DNA of 64,000 nt from Amyelois transitella (GCF_032362555.1 NC_083513.1:3472001-3536000), one strand, 5' to 3'. Counted from the first letter of the stretch, positions 41,601-51,041 are shown. Program-made: numbers and translations. Notes: a model not told the origin generated them from the letters alone.

Positions 41601-43507
41601 ATGAACGACTAGATTAACTAATACCAATCTCTAATCTTAATTTACAAATGTAAGTTTGTTTGTTACCTCTTCCCAGTTAAACCACTGATCTGCTTGATTT
41701 TGTCTTAATGTTAATCAATCCTTTAAAAAAAAAAGAAAATCGGTAAATAAAAATTCATTTTTCACGGGATTCAAATTTAAATCTTATATTGATAGAGAGA
41801 GTTTACACAATTCAGGAACCCCAATATCACTATTTTTCCAAATATTCACTTTTAATAAACAAAAGGTTTCACTTAAACAAGCGTATCTACTCTAAGGCTT
41901 CAAGTACAAATAATTTATCTTCTATCTTGTGTTAAAGGTGATCTAATGTTGTTAAATATTACTTCGAATTATTTAGATGCACCACATTTTTAACAAAAAT
42001 AATAAAATACTTTTCTGTATAAATAAAAGAGGAAAGACGAAGTCTTTGTCAACCCTCATGGAAATGGTTGCGATATGGATCTTTGAAATGATTTATTAGT
42101 AGCGTATTTATTAAAAAGTTAAAATGCAGTCAGACAACCAAATTTATATGTAAAGGTGGAAAATTAAAAACCTAGTTAAAAATCCATAACCATAGAATAC
42201 ATAGGCATACATATAATCACGTTTATATCCCTCGAAGGGTAGACAGAGCCTTGAAAAACTGATGGGCCACGCTCAGCTCTATTATTGATAGAATTGAGAT
42301 TCAAATATTCGTAGGAACAGGTTGCTAGCTCATCACCTACAAGAAGTTATTTGCCGACTTTATGTAACTGTTTCCAATCACTTAATTTGTTACTGTTTGT
42401 GCTTAAAAAAAATAAATTAATCATATTTTGGTGTTTTAGTTATTTGTTGTAACAAAGTCATTGGTATGTAAAAAATAGGTAATCAACTGCAATATTTATT
42501 TTATTTTTATTTTTTATTTTTTTTGTTTACGATGGTCGCAAATTTATGTTTCAAAGATAATTATATTTAAAGTTAATCAAGGAAAAGGCTGATAGACTCG
42601 GCATTTTTGTTAATATTAGGCAATTTAAATTGTTTTAGGCAATGGGTTAGCAAATTATTTGAATCTTAGTTCCATCTTTAAACCATAAAGCTGACCGTGG
42701 TCTTTGAGTCTTTTAAACTATTTTCAATGCACAGTCGTAAGCATATTAGCCTGACATCCGATGTGGCTCTTTCTACCCCGTGAGAGATAAAGACAAGATT
42801 ATGTGAGTATGAGTATGCGTGTATGATTATTTCTAAGTATGTACCTAAGTCTAAGGCAAATCGCATTTTCTTCATAGCTACGACTGCTACGCCGTCAGAA
42901 AAGAACGTAGAGCTTTTTATGCTACGATGTAGCGGTCGTAGCAACATAGGATCTTACATTAGTTTGTTTGGCGAAGGAGCCTTTGGCAAATTATGAAAAA
43001 TTAAAAAATCCTAATTCTATAATTAAGCCACACAGCTGAACGTGTATCAGTCTTTTAATGACTGTTGGCTCTGTCCATCCCCAAAAGGGTAATAAACGTG
43101 ACTATAAGTACCTATGTATATAAATAAAATACACGAGTGCATCGTTGCATTTATAAATTAACAATTATAAATCAATAAATAAAATGCCCTTTTTTGGCAT
43201 AAAAAAATAACACTATAAACTCACGGAAAGCAGCCAGACCAGCGCCAAAAGCCAATTGCTGGTGTGGCAGCAGCATCGGTCGCGGGCACAGCGGCAGCGG
43301 CGGCGGCCACACCTGCCTGCTTCTATCCTCATTCACATTCTCTTCAACTTCCACCTCCGATGAAGAACCACTTTCAAACCCCGCGGGAACTGGCTCGGTC
43401 TCCTTTGGCTCTTCCAAATGACCATAGATACGAGCGAAGAACTTCCGCGGCGAAGACGGCCTTGGCGCCCGTATTGGTTCCGTTTGATCTGAATTCTCGA
43501 CACTCAT
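23651..43507 (-). CDS. ro: Homeobox transcription factor Rough, 206 aa
   Basis: Four coding exons on the minus strand join in frame: 43225-43507, 29447-29567, 24387-24500 and 23651-23753 (621 nt with stop). The N-terminus has [15 protein letters not shown], a motif I associate with Rough, then an acidic stretch. The homeodomain is residues about 105-164, with [20 protein letters not shown]50 in [13 protein letters not shown] and the Rough-like extension [11 protein letters not shown]. Drosophila Rough has nearly the same sequence there (recalled) and is needed for photoreceptor patterning in the eye. Exon 2 ends AG|GCAAGT, so intron 2 appears to be GC-AG; the nearest GT donor gives an immediate stop. 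Introns are about 13.7 kb, 4.9 kb and 0.6 kb, and the two larger ones hold intact transposons. At 206 aa it is much shorter than I recall for the fly protein. Confidence 0.88.
25279..25596 (+). CDS. Small Cys-rich protein carried by the pogo-like element, 105 aa
   Basis: An intact ORF inside the transposon, in the same direction as and just upstream of the transposase. It has three CxxC pairs (C41/C44, C79/C82, C96/C99) and several His, suggesting a zinc-binding fold; there is no signal peptide. I do not recognise the family. A TATTTCAG acceptor ends at 25259, just before the ORF, and an AATAAG|GTAATT donor follows the stop, so the ORF fits within one exon. The transposase ORF begins just after another acceptor (CATTTCAG). 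A transcript could therefore include or skip this exon. Pogo elements usually encode only a transposase, so this is either an accessory protein or a chance ORF. Confidence 0.5.
   Translation: MVILKYMDIDKYLTKYDFQNFIQQRLVWPWQNTHFNLSTKCFGCGEPTNVISSMPHHFIMNEIIVQHARVLLASSFFWCPFCSIFTIYEHYPEDECGYCHANNLI
25704..27908 (+). CDS. Pogo-type DDD transposase, 734 aa
   Basis: A single uninterrupted ORF. Residues about 10-55 form a Psq-type helix-turn-helix ([18 protein letters not shown]), about 60-145 a CENP-B-like HTH ([14 protein letters not shown]), and about 165-335 a DDE_1 catalytic core with D178 (IWNLDESSF), D286 (IIYDGHSTH) and D322 ([14 protein letters not shown]). Residues about 500-560 are Lys/Glu-rich and probably coiled. 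A C-terminal region from about 640 ([20 protein letters not shown]) looks like a small beta-rich domain. All three catalytic acids are present and there are no internal stops, so the enzyme may be active. It would bind the element's ends and cut and paste it at TA sites. It lies between terminal repeats in rough intron 2, antisense to rough. Confidence 0.93.
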   Translation: MVRNYRKKTQPTYTLDTLNIAVKEVRDGILNSYQASKQYNIPRTTIVDRVKLRRGVVKETRGRPTAINVKFEKRIATSLHIMEKNGFGLSSEEVIKLVTQYVEKNKLTTPFKEGAPGYEWFSGFRKRNNLSLKKPQAVEMSRKAACDPFIIKDYFDTLEEYIKTMDLQYSPDRIWNLDESSFSKDPEKTKIVGAKGYASTRTIASAGKDNVTVLFTVNAAGEKLPPLIIYRGKNIWDQWMSQNAYEGTCYAATKNGWIDAKVFEKYMLGTVLPHVSKESPCLIIYDGHSTHIQLHVLEKAKELGVEIIKLPSHASHLLQPLDLAVFKSMKVRWDAKILAWQRLNVGAKMQKHNFSEILGEVWKELDPKIIRNGFKKGGIFPLNKDVIPVEKYDAQAFKRFNEAKIKQVPTLYSLCSRQIIKTINKKCTSTIDNHKDNIIFHPNEIQLPGTSQGTPKIEILEDRYLNNEELVSFESLLLNTIKKADPTYKIKKRKVVQGSEVITHDDFLNRLRKNEAEKQKKEEEKRERKSKSEAKKNIKSKQKLPMPTTIKKCQKKIPKKIPKYSSDESSESDNIILSSDSDTSENWGTYCHKIIQQVEEESNISDHTSTELGLTSIQCHKIQPDKDHITNDEYEPDSSQRHPQVGDWIIVKFATKKTVKHFIGNVISLNHGHPQVKYLRKIKNSKIVSFHYPDVEDVSELIHDIDIVKFLENPLITRRGHVVFKEKFEGFNIQ
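28225..28545 (+). repeat. Direct duplication of about 150 bp inside the pogo-like element
   Basis: 28225-28365 and 28388-28545 are diverged direct copies sharing TATAATATGTCACATAGTGA, GATTACTGTTAATTAGT and GATTAAGCTAATTAT. They lie in the non-coding 3' part of the element. Confidence 0.75.
28622..28677. repeat. Perfect 25-bp inverted repeat with a 6-base loop
   Basis: Bases 28622-28646 are the exact reverse complement of 28653-28677, separated by AACACA. The arm contains AACAACGCCTAAATCTAAC. It lies about 0.7 kb inside the right end of the pogo-like element, downstream of the transposase. Confidence 0.95.
29568..31209. other. Part of rough intron 1 left of the ISL2EU element
   Basis: About 1.6 kb without a supported gene. 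It includes a repeat fragment near 30335-30385 (ACGCGGACGAAGTC, CAGCTAGTAT) and the common lepidopteran repeat at 30957-31209. ORFs at 29892-30119 and 30080-30505 on the minus strand match nothing I recognise. Confidence 0.4.
30957..31209 (+). repeat. Common lepidopteran repeat, best-preserved copy
   Basis: Runs from TACATATAGTCACGTCTATA through AGAATTGAGATTCAAATAGT, GCTAGCCCATCGCC, TTTACGACATCCATGGGAAA and GGTGCCGGAAACCACACGGC. Fragments occur at 2009, 4985, 40495, 42203, 43025, 55590 and 55945. The ISL2EU element inserted directly at its 3' end. Confidence 0.65.
31469..33592 (+). CDS. THAP-domain DDE transposase of the ISL2EU element, 549 aa
   Basis: Three exons join in frame: 31469-31660, 31803-32010 and 32343-33592 (1650 nt). 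Residues 1-90 are a THAP zinc finger: C9, C14, C59 and H62 of the C2CH motif, with [15 protein letters not shown] and a terminal MPSKFEC in place of the AVPTIF box. A Ser/Lys-rich linker follows. About residues 300-345 are an HTH ([20 protein letters not shown]). The DDE_Tnp_4-type core has D381 (CIIDCLEI), D456 (MADRGF) and E504 ([10 protein letters not shown]). This architecture fits DNA binding by THAP plus cut-and-paste catalysis. AATAAA at 33598 follows the stop. All catalytic residues are present. Confidence 0.9.
33639..35221 (-). CDS. SWIM zinc-finger / YqaJ-type nuclease of the ISL2EU element, 430 aa
   Basis: Two exons: 35094-35221 and 33639-34803 (1293 nt), joined in phase 2. The N-terminus has [17 protein letters not shown] and EFRNVK. 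Next is a SWIM-like CHDC...[12 protein letters not shown] zinc motif. The C-terminal half is a YqaJ/lambda-exonuclease fold of the PD-(D/E)XK type: [37 protein letters not shown] (D and ExK) and [10 protein letters not shown]. Such proteins resemble phage recombination exonucleases; in ISL2EU elements the role is unproven but could involve processing ends or replication intermediates. The stop is 46 bases from the convergent transposase stop. The first 85 residues of the unspliced ORF are intron translation and not part of the protein. Confidence 0.88.
35780..35960 (+). repeat. Possible eroded tRNA-derived SINE
   Basis: A B-box-like GGGTTCGAATCTG at about 35827 follows an A-box-like TGTGGCGTATCAGTG at the right distance for a tRNA-related head. 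It is diverged from the other SINEs here and has no tail I recognise. Confidence 0.25.
40495..40580 (+). repeat. Fragment of the common lepidopteran repeat
   Basis: CTCTATATCCCCTGCGGGGT, AGACAGAACCAACAGTTG and AAAAGGCCACGTT match the 5' half of the repeat at 30957-31209. Confidence 0.5.
41010..41095 (-). repeat. Repeat fragment, inverted relative to 41630-41710
   Basis: The minus strand reads AAAGTAAGTTTGTTTGCCGC, then CTCTTCCCAGTTAAACCACT. The plus strand at 41630-41710 reads GTAAGTTTGTTTGTTACCTC, then TTCCCAGTTAAACCACTGAT. Two copies of one dispersed repeat in opposite orientation about 0.6 kb apart. Confidence 0.5.
41630..41710 (+). repeat. Repeat fragment, plus-strand partner of 41010-41095
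   Basis: Shares the TTCCCAGTTAAACCACTG core with the inverted copy. Non-coding. Confidence 0.5.
42203..42345 (+). repeat. Fragment of the common lepidopteran repeat
   Basis: ATACATATAATCACGTTTAT, GAATTGAGATTCAAATATTC and ACAGGTTGCTAGCTCATCAC match 30957-31209 over about 140 bases. Confidence 0.55.
43025..43115 (-). repeat. Fragment of the common lepidopteran repeat (reverse)
   Basis: On the minus strand it reads CATAGGTACTTATAGTCACG, AGCCAACAGTCATTAAAAGA and a CACGTTCAGCTGTGTGG tail, matching the 5' half of the repeat family. Just downstream of rough exon 1. Confidence 0.5.
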
Positions 43508-43739
43508 ACTTTCACTAACAACCTTATGACGATTAACTTTTTTTTTTTAATTTTTTAAATAATGTTTTTTCTTAAATATAAATTTAGAACGCGTGTCATC
43601 GAAACGGAGCTAACACGTGCATTGAATCAGGTGTTCATCCCGTAGTCCCGCGGGATCCTGCCCCGCCCCCCACGAAACATCCCGGTGTGGAGTGAGGGCG
43701 CAGTAGTAAGGGTGCCATCGGACCAATTGCAAACGGCTC

Positions 43740-43800
43740 GCAAATATCGCCCTGCCTATAGAGGCGGTAGCCAAAAGTTTATATAAAGTTTTGAAATATT
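43740..43800 (-). promoter_or_regulatory. Putative core promoter of rough
   Basis: About 270 bases upstream of the rough ATG (43507), the minus strand reads CTTTATATAAACTTTTGG, a TATA-box-like element, followed by a GC-rich stretch (43620-43760) unlike the AT-rich background. This would give a 5' UTR of about 240 bases. Inferred from position and composition only. Confidence 0.3.
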
Positions 43801-44468
43801 TTTCAGCTTAATAACTAATTGATTATTTTTTACCTTTGCTGCCTGTTGGTTTTTGTAAGAATACGAGGTAAAGGTACTTTGTTTACTATAAAATCATTTT
43901 CAACTAGCTTTTGCATAGAAGCCCTATATATACGCTCACTTGGGATTTTCTATAAAAAAAGCTATTTTTACTTTACTTTTGACGGTTCATTCTATTTTTG
44001 TGGCAACTTTTCTTTAATTCGGTTTATTAGTTTTTTATCCGTTACAATCAAAGATACCAAACTCTATACAATATTAGTATGGATAATATGGATTATCCAC
44101 ACTAAAATCAAGTGACAAGTGGTTTTTGATATTCTACTTAGTTGTATTCATTCAGGATATTATATTATAAGTAGAATAAGTACTCTTTAAGGTATTTAAA
44201 AAAAATACCTGTTAAAGAATGTGTTGGAAAAATCTGTTTCTGACTCAGGCTAAAAGCAAATCTTTTTTAAATTCCTGGATATTTTGACAATCAATTATGT
44301 CAATTAAAAGATTTGAAGGATACCTATTTGTACTTTGCACAAAGTATTTGTAAATCAATTGTTAATACCAAAGCGAAAGTTAAACTTTCCACAGTTAAAA
44401 ATTTTTACCTACTTTTCTGATTCTCATGTGATCCACACTTGCTTTTTTGCTGATAGGAACATTTCCCC

Positions 44469-45874
44469 ATGACACAGTGTGGAGTTTGGCTCGCCATGCA
44501 TAGAAACGCTGGATTGCTGACCACTATATGCATCTTATTATGTTTTGCTGCTAACTATACATTTCCTTTGAACAGGGACTTCAAATGGCCCAAGATTAGT
44601 TTTGGAAGAAATAGTGAGTATTGTTGGTACCGTTTTGTGATTTTTAAAGGTAAAGCTAACCTACGCTTAGGTACAGACGAAAATTCCGTCTTTCTCTTTA
44701 GTGGCACATAACGCGTAAGAGCAGGACCACTTCATTGATAGTGATACAACAGCAAGCCCCTCAGGTCTTTTTTTCTTTCTTAGCAATGGTGACGGACAGC
44801 AAAGAGACTACTTATTCGCTATCCTTGAAGATGGGTTATATTAGGCGTGTCTTACATATCTCCTCTGTTTTTCATAAACAGAGGAAAGATCAGATATACT
44901 GGTGGTGTGCTTTCTTATACTTTAGAATAGGACCGCGCCATCTCATTGCCTTGGATGTCGTAAAATATGGGATAGGTTCCCCTTCAAAAGCTGCGGAGAT
45001 CAGACGGGAATTACATCGTGTAATGATCGTGCTGATTTATGTAATTCTGAATCATGATGAAAAGCACAGCTTGGGCTGCTCTCCAGAGAGTTGACAATAT
45101 ATCCAGGACTAACATCAGGCCGAGGAAGAATCAAAGGAGCAAATTTTACTGATTTCGACTAAAATGTTAAAAGTTTTTCTGGTGAAAAGAACTAAACGGA
45201 TTTTGTGAAATTAGCTTAAAGATGACTTGGTGTTTCCATTAATATACTTCTAAACATAAACACAACTTTTTCTGGCGTTATAGCATAAAACAAATTAATT
45301 AAAAAAACATGACATAATTATTATTACCTGTCGATTTTCAGATACACATTCCTGTGAGCCCTTAGATCATATTGGCACAAGTATTGTGGACAGGACAAAA
45401 AAAATGACGACTAATATAGAAGATGTTATGAAAAAAGTTAATGCTTCCGCTCAAGAGGTTTACCATAGCGCTATGGAGAACAAGAGACTGAGCGACGAAG
45501 ATTTACGTCAATACGAGCAACTAGTCATCATGAAGAAATATCCTTACTTAGATCTGAAAGAACTAGAGTACAAATATAATTCTGCTGGTAAAAATATAAG
45601 GCAAAGCTTCAAAGATGAGCCTAGTGGTATTAATGTTGATACACATGATCCTGGCTTATGTGAACCACCGGATAATATAAACGTGGAGGTATTTAATAGA
45701 GGCCTATCAGGATTCACTATCCCGAAGAAATTTATAAAAGGTCTCAGTACGATCACTAAAGTAAAAGAAAATGATTTGAAGGCAATCCAAGAAAAAATCG
45801 AACAAAACAAGGATAGCAAATCCCATGATGACTTACGTAGTCTAAGACACTATATTGAAGCGTACTTATTATAA
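44469..45874 (+). CDS. Secreted protein of unknown family, 225 aa
   Basis: Two exons join in frame: 44469-44613 and 45342-45874 (678 nt). Exon 1 encodes a signal peptide (LLTTICILLCFAA) and DFKWPKISFGRN, ending at A|GTGAGT. Exon 2 starts after TTTTCAG and gives THSCEPLDHIGTS, then a mostly helical, charged body (IEDVMKKVNASAQEVYHSAM, LSDEDLRQYEQL, DLKAIQEKIEQNKD) with only two Cys in the mature part (HSC, GLC). AATAAA motifs at 45879 and 45883 follow the stop. I do not recognise the family. Length, secretion signal and helical body would suit a lepidopteran-specific secreted or haemolymph protein, but that is a guess. It is divergent from rough, 960 bp away. The intron contains an unassigned ORF at 44735-45094. 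Confidence 0.65.
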
Positions 45875-45947
45875 AACCAATAAATAAAATTGTTTTAATA
45901 AGTATTTCATAAGTTTAATTTTGCATTAACCTTACTACCTTGCTAAT

Positions 45948-46209
45948 GACGGCCTCAGTGGCGCAGCGGTAGTGCGCTTGTCTGTGACACCGGAGGTCCC
46001 GGGTTCGAATCCCGGCCAGGGCATGATGAGAAACGAACTATCTCTGATTGGCCTGGGTCTTGGATGTTTATCTATATAAGTATTTATTATAAAATAGAGT
46101 ATCGTTGAGTTAGTATCTCGTAACACAAGTTTCGAACTTACTTCGAGGCTAACTCAATCTGTGTAATTTGTCAAAAAAAAAAAAAGAAAAAAAAAAAAAG
46201 AAAAAAAGA
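45948..46209 (+). mobile_element. tRNA-derived SINE, copy 3, with poly(A)-like tail
   Basis: Same head (TGGCGCAGCGGTAG, GGTTCGAATCCCGGCC) and tail as the copies at 6193 and 20651, ending TTTGTC followed by an A-rich AAAAG run to about 46209. It lies just downstream of the secreted-protein gene. The preserved A-rich tail suggests a fairly recent insertion. Confidence 0.82.
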
Positions 46210-47108
46210 ATGGTTATCGGATGTTTTGTAGGACTGGCTTTTAACGTGACTGGCATTTGAAGTTTAATTTTGTATTTCTTGGCTTATTTACTTTATGGAG
46301 ATATGGTCTTAAACTTAACCCTTCGTAAGCTTTAGGCCGTATCCGGGCATGTACTAGGAATGCTTTGTTCCGGATCCGTCCAAATGCACTCGTCGTAGTT
46401 TTTACACAAATATAATATCTAATAACAAGAAATAAGGTGTTTTATTATTTGAAATGTATTTCTAACGAATGAAGCCGTCATAGACAACTGTCAAATATGA
46501 ATTTCATCCGTTCATTTAGCTAACCAAGTCATTTCAAATTGTGACTTCGTTGTGTTGCAAAGTGACTGAAGAACGTGTGAGAAAACTCGTCTTTTTTGGC
46601 TGTAATTACAAACAGGTATGTAAATGTTTTTATTTCGTTATTATATAGTTACTTTCGAAGCAATTACGTGTAAAAGTTTATAGATTTAGTAAAAAAAGAA
46701 GGATTTTAGCTTTTTCAAAAGTAGATGGAGTGTGTTACATATTTCTTTCGTGTTAGTTTATGCATTATATCCAATACCTCTGTAATGGATATAATTGGTT
46801 TTAGATAGTAAATTTATTATACTATTGAAATACACTAACTTTTTTACAATAAATACATGGATTTTGTAAATATCTTATATTTTTCAAGACTGAGAATCCG
46901 TTACACGCACACATACGCACTATGTCCGCCATCTTACTTGTGTCGTACACTGTCTGTGTATTGTATCGCGACGCTAATATACAGCATGCTTTCAAAAGCC
47001 TCTGTGATTTATTCATTGATTGAAACTAAATCTACGAAATTTATTTTATTGGTTTTAGTCAAAATGTCGTTTGGTTTTGATGACATGATGTCATGATAGT
47101 TGGGAGAT

Positions 47109-47935
47109 GGTATACAGGATCTACGCTCCGGTAACTCGTATCGCGCTGTGTTTTAGCTCGTTAGTTTTGTCTCCGTGAGCACTTTCTGATGAAGTGACAT
47201 CGAGGGTCTGATGATGCAGTCGGAAGGTGGTATACAGGATCTACGCTCCGGTAACTCGTATCGCGCTGTGTTTTAGCTCGTCAGTTTTGTCTCAGTGAGC
47301 ACTTTCTGATGAAGTGACATCGAGGGTCTGATGATGCAGTCGGAAGGTGGTATACAGGATCTATGCTCCGGTAACTCGTATCGCGCTGTGTTTTAGCTCG
47401 TTAGTTTTGTCTCCGTGAGCACTTTCTGATGAAGTGACATCGAGGGTCTGATGATGCAGTCGGAAGGTGGTATACAGGATCTACGCTCCGGTAACTCGTA
47501 TCGCGCTGTGTTTTAGCTCGTCAGTTTTGTCTCAGTGAGCACTTTCTGATGAAGTGACATCGAGGGTCTGATGATGCAGTCGGAAGGTGGTATACAGTAT
47601 ACAGGATCTACGCTCCGGTAACTCGTATCGCGCTGTGTTTTAGCTCGTTAGTTTTGTCTCCGTGAGCACTTTCTGATGAAGTGACATCGAGGGTCTGATG
47701 ATGCAGTCGGAAGGTGGTATACAGTATACAGGATCTATGCTCCGGTAACTCGTATCGCGCTGTGTTTTAGCTCGTTAGTTTTGTCTCCGTGAGCACTTTC
47801 TGATGAAGTGACATCGAGGGTCTGATGATGCAGTCGGAAGGTGGTATACAGGATCTACGCTCCGGTAACTCGTATCGCGCTGTGTTTTAGCTCGTTAGTT
47901 TTGTCTCCGTGAGCACTTTCTGATGACATCGATGT
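47109..47935 (+). repeat. Tandem array of a 120-bp unit, about seven copies
   Basis: Units start at 47109, 47229, 47349 and 47469 with an exact 120-bp period. The fifth and sixth units are 128 bp because of an 8-bp TATACAGT insertion near their starts, and the seventh is partial. Units are nearly identical, differing at a few sites (GTTAG/GTCAG, CTCCG/CTCAG, CTACG/CTATG). The array lies in the proposed 5' UTR intron of the piggyBac transposase gene (donor 46617, acceptor 47975). Confidence 0.95.
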
Positions 47936-47981
47936 CTGGTTTGAATACATGCTAATAATTTTATTTTATTGACAGATTAAA

Positions 47982-50669
47982 ATGGAACCCCAAACCCCAA
48001 GTACTTCCAGAAGCATGTTTGTCGGCTTGGAGGTGACTAGAACTCCTCAGGGATCCCTTATTCGGGGCAGAGATGTAGTCTTGGAGACATCTGGATCAGG
48101 GAGGATTAGAGTATGTTATTTTCCAGTTTTGTTAACTTTCCCTTTTACTTTAAAAACAAAAACTGATTATTTCGTATATTTTATTACAGCCTTGGCGGCC
48201 CCAAAATTTATCTGTGGAAGGCGAAGCCATAGAGATCGTGGATGAGTTGGTCCATGGCGGCGAAAAAGTAGCTGCTGTAAGAATGGTTTTCTTTTTTTTG
48301 ATAACTTTAGTAGATGTTCAACTTTTTTTTAACTACCAAGATAATAATATGTCGAGATGTATACTAACTTATTGCTCACTTATTGATGTCTATTGTAAGG
48401 ATTATCGAAACAAAATATTACCTATTATCACAACATGCAATGTTATTTACAAAATAATTATTTTTTAGGTACCAGAGGAACGTACGAAAGGTCAGCCGCG
48501 TAATCTTTTTGGCCGAGAACCTGTAAGTTTCATTTTCATAACACTCTTTGAAAGTATAAATTACTTGCATTGAGAAAGGGATTTTTATTTATTGCCGCTC
48601 TCATCGTGCACCGGACTATCTGATAGAAATCTAGTCCATCCAGTAACTAAGGTAATGTAACTAAGGGTGTTTGGTTTGTGCTTCAATAACACAATTCTGC
48701 TAAAATTGGCAATGCGGTATGAATGTATTGTAACTTCATTGATATAAAGGTGTTTGGTGTATGCTCAATAACGTAATTCAGCGAAATTGGCAATATGGCA
48801 TGAATATATTGAAAGTTAATTGAATAAAAATGAACAGGAATCTCTATTCCTGTTCATCGTTGGGATACACTAATTATTCCTTTTTATAAAAATATTGTGG
48901 TTGGCATCTCTAACAATACCCGCTTTTGTTATGTTTGTGTGTATGCTTGCATGTGGTTTAGGGTTTGGTTTTTTTAATAGGATGAAGACATACTGGATCC
49001 TGAGCTGGCTGAAGAATTAGCCATCGACTCTGGAAGTGATGAGGATGCCGAGGAAGAATTGACTCTCGATCAGTTACAGCAGATGTTGGAATCAGATGAC
49101 GATTTTATTGAAGATGAAGTTAGTGAGGAGCCATTGACTTGGTCATCTGATTTTAACGAATTTAGAGGGGTCAGGGAGGACTTCAACGAAGAAGCTGGTC
49201 CTAAAATTGAGGGAACAAGTCCTTTAGGCTTGTTTACTCAAATTTGGGACCAGCCTCTGATGGATTCTATTGTCCACGAAACGAATCATTACGCTTGGGA
49301 AACAATAACCGGTTTCTTTGAAACCGGAGACTCCATGCCAAGTAAATCTCGCATGAACGACTGGGTGGAAACTTCGGTTTCCGAACTATATAGGCTTATA
49401 GGTGTGATGATATTTATGTCAATATGTGTAAGAAGTAGGTTAGAGGAATATTGGATGACGGGTGTGATGGGTATGCCGGAGTTTCGAAAACTGATGTCAA
49501 GGGATCATTACGTAATGCTCTTAAAATTTTTGCACTTTACTGATAACAACAACATACATGTACAGGGGCGTGATAAGAAAATAGCTAAAATAAAACCTAT
49601 TATAGATTATTTAAATAAAAAATTCCAGTCCATTTACGTGCCTCACAGAGAAGTATCGATAGACGAATCGTTGCTGCTTTGGAAGGGTCATTTAAGCTGG
49701 AAACAATGCATTCGTTCCAAAGCAGCTCGATTCGGTATCAAAAGTTATGAACTCTGTGAGGCCGTAACTGGATACGTAGTAAATTTAATTTTGTATGCCG
49801 GCAAAGGCACGACAACTGCAGAAACGGTTTACGGGTTTACTACATCCACTGCCAAAATAGTCCTTGAGCTTTTCAAGAACTATTTAGGCAAGGGATATAC
49901 CCTGTTCATGGACAATTTTTATAATTCTGTTCCTCTGACCCAATTTCTAAAAAAACATAAAACTGACGTAGTCGGTACTCTGAACCGTCGCCGAAAAGAC
50001 ACGCCCGTAGAAATCCAAAATTTGCAGGATAAAAGGATGGCTAGGGGTAGTGTGGTAAGTAGACACTGTGGTGATGTATCCGTCATAGCATGGAAAGATG
50101 TGAAGCTTGTCACCACTGTATCTACTTACCACAAAACAGATATGGCTCCAGGGCACAGGGCTGGCCAACCCTGCTCCAAACCAGTCGTGGTCCATGAATA
50201 TAATAAATACATGGGAGGCGTCGATCTCAAAGATCAAAAGCTAAGCATGTATTTATTAGAAAGAAAGAGGGGAATCAAATGGTATATTAAAGTTTTTAGA
50301 CGTCTTTTAAATATATCTATTTTAAATGCATATATTATATATTGTGCTAACATTGGCCAGCATAAAAAAATGACTCACCGCCAATTTCGTTTCAAGCTTG
50401 CTGAAGAGCTCTGCTTAGAATTCGGACAAAACGTCTCCTCACGTTCGCGCCAGGTCCCCATCCCCACCTGTAGCAGGCTGAACAGGGATTTTAATCATTT
50501 CCCTGTTCATAATGAGGTGACCGAGGAGCGAACCAAAAAACAAGATAAATTTAAGAGGGGACGTTGTGTTAGATGCAGGCAAAAATGTAACATCGCGTGC
50601 AGTCATTGCACGGTGTATATTTGTGTTGGCCAATGTTGGCTTGAGTATCATACTTTAGAAAATCTATAG
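47982..50669 (+). CDS. piggyBac-type transposase, 652 aa, four coding exons
   Basis: Exons 47982-48110, 48190-48276, 48469-48522 and 48981-50669 are all in phase 0 and join without a stop (1959 nt). A non-coding first exon ending ACAG|GTATGT at 46616 is likely. The N-terminus is Asp/Glu-rich. The DDE_Tnp_1_7 core follows (LFTQIWDQPLMDSIV, MIFMSICVRSRLEEYW). Catalytic acids are D318 (SIDESLLLWKG), D401 (LFMDNFYNS) and D505 (MGGVDLKDQ). The C-terminus has the Cys-rich finger (CVRCRQKCNIACSHC) that binds the terminal repeats. All hallmark residues are intact. Compared with the familiar moth piggyBac enzyme of 594 aa it has a longer N-terminus encoded by small exons. It may be an active transposon or the start of domestication; TTAA-flanked ends favour the former. 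Confidence 0.92.
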
Positions 50670-50757
50670 TTTGTAAATTACTTCTGTAGTTACATATATA
50701 TAAAATATATAATTAAATATTATCTATTTATTTATATTAGTTATATATTTATATAAA

Positions 50758-51041
50758 ATGTGTGATGTAGTAGTCAACACACCAGACTGCTACTTCCAGG
50801 TCTCGGGTTCGATCCCCAGTCAGGTCAAGTTGGTAAATTATCTTTTTCATATTGACTTCTGATCTTGGGTGTTTATCTATTTATGTATACATTATTTTAT
50901 TTTTAAATATTAATATTAGGATTATTGTTTAAAAATACTTTTTTCTCTTTGATCCCTTCTTTCTTAGGACTGCACTGGTTTGGTCTACGGGTTATAAGAT
51001 ACATAGAATGAATATACAAATAAAATAAAAAAAAAAAAAAT
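50758..51041 (+). mobile_element. Second type of tRNA-derived SINE
   Basis: The head has a B-box GGGTTCGATCCCC and TGATGTAGTAGTCAACACAC in the A-box area. The tail includes CTTGGGTGTTTATCTATTTA, related to the tail of the other SINE family here, and ends in an A-rich run to 51041. Inserted just 3' of the piggyBac transposase ORF. Confidence 0.6.

Larger units (their letters stand above)
35565..43224. other. Remainder of rough intron 1, no gene seen
   Basis: About 7.7 kb of AT-rich sequence with repeat fragments (40495, 41010, 41399, 41630, 42203, 43025), a possible tRNA-like SINE remnant (35780) and a short A/T hairpin (arms 40956-40967 and 40972-40983). Around 38780-38920 there is a GC-richer patch with an ORF I cannot assign. 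Being the large first intron of a developmental regulator, it may hold enhancers, but none can be recognised by eye. Confidence 0.45.

Noticed and set aside
44735..45094. 119-codon ORF in the secreted-protein intron
   Set aside because: No recognisable domain; sequence looks like an old repeat insertion, though I could not name it.
47109..47935. TGATGA motifs in each 120-bp unit resembling snoRNA C boxes
   Set aside because: No properly spaced D box with a closing stem was found; likely chance.
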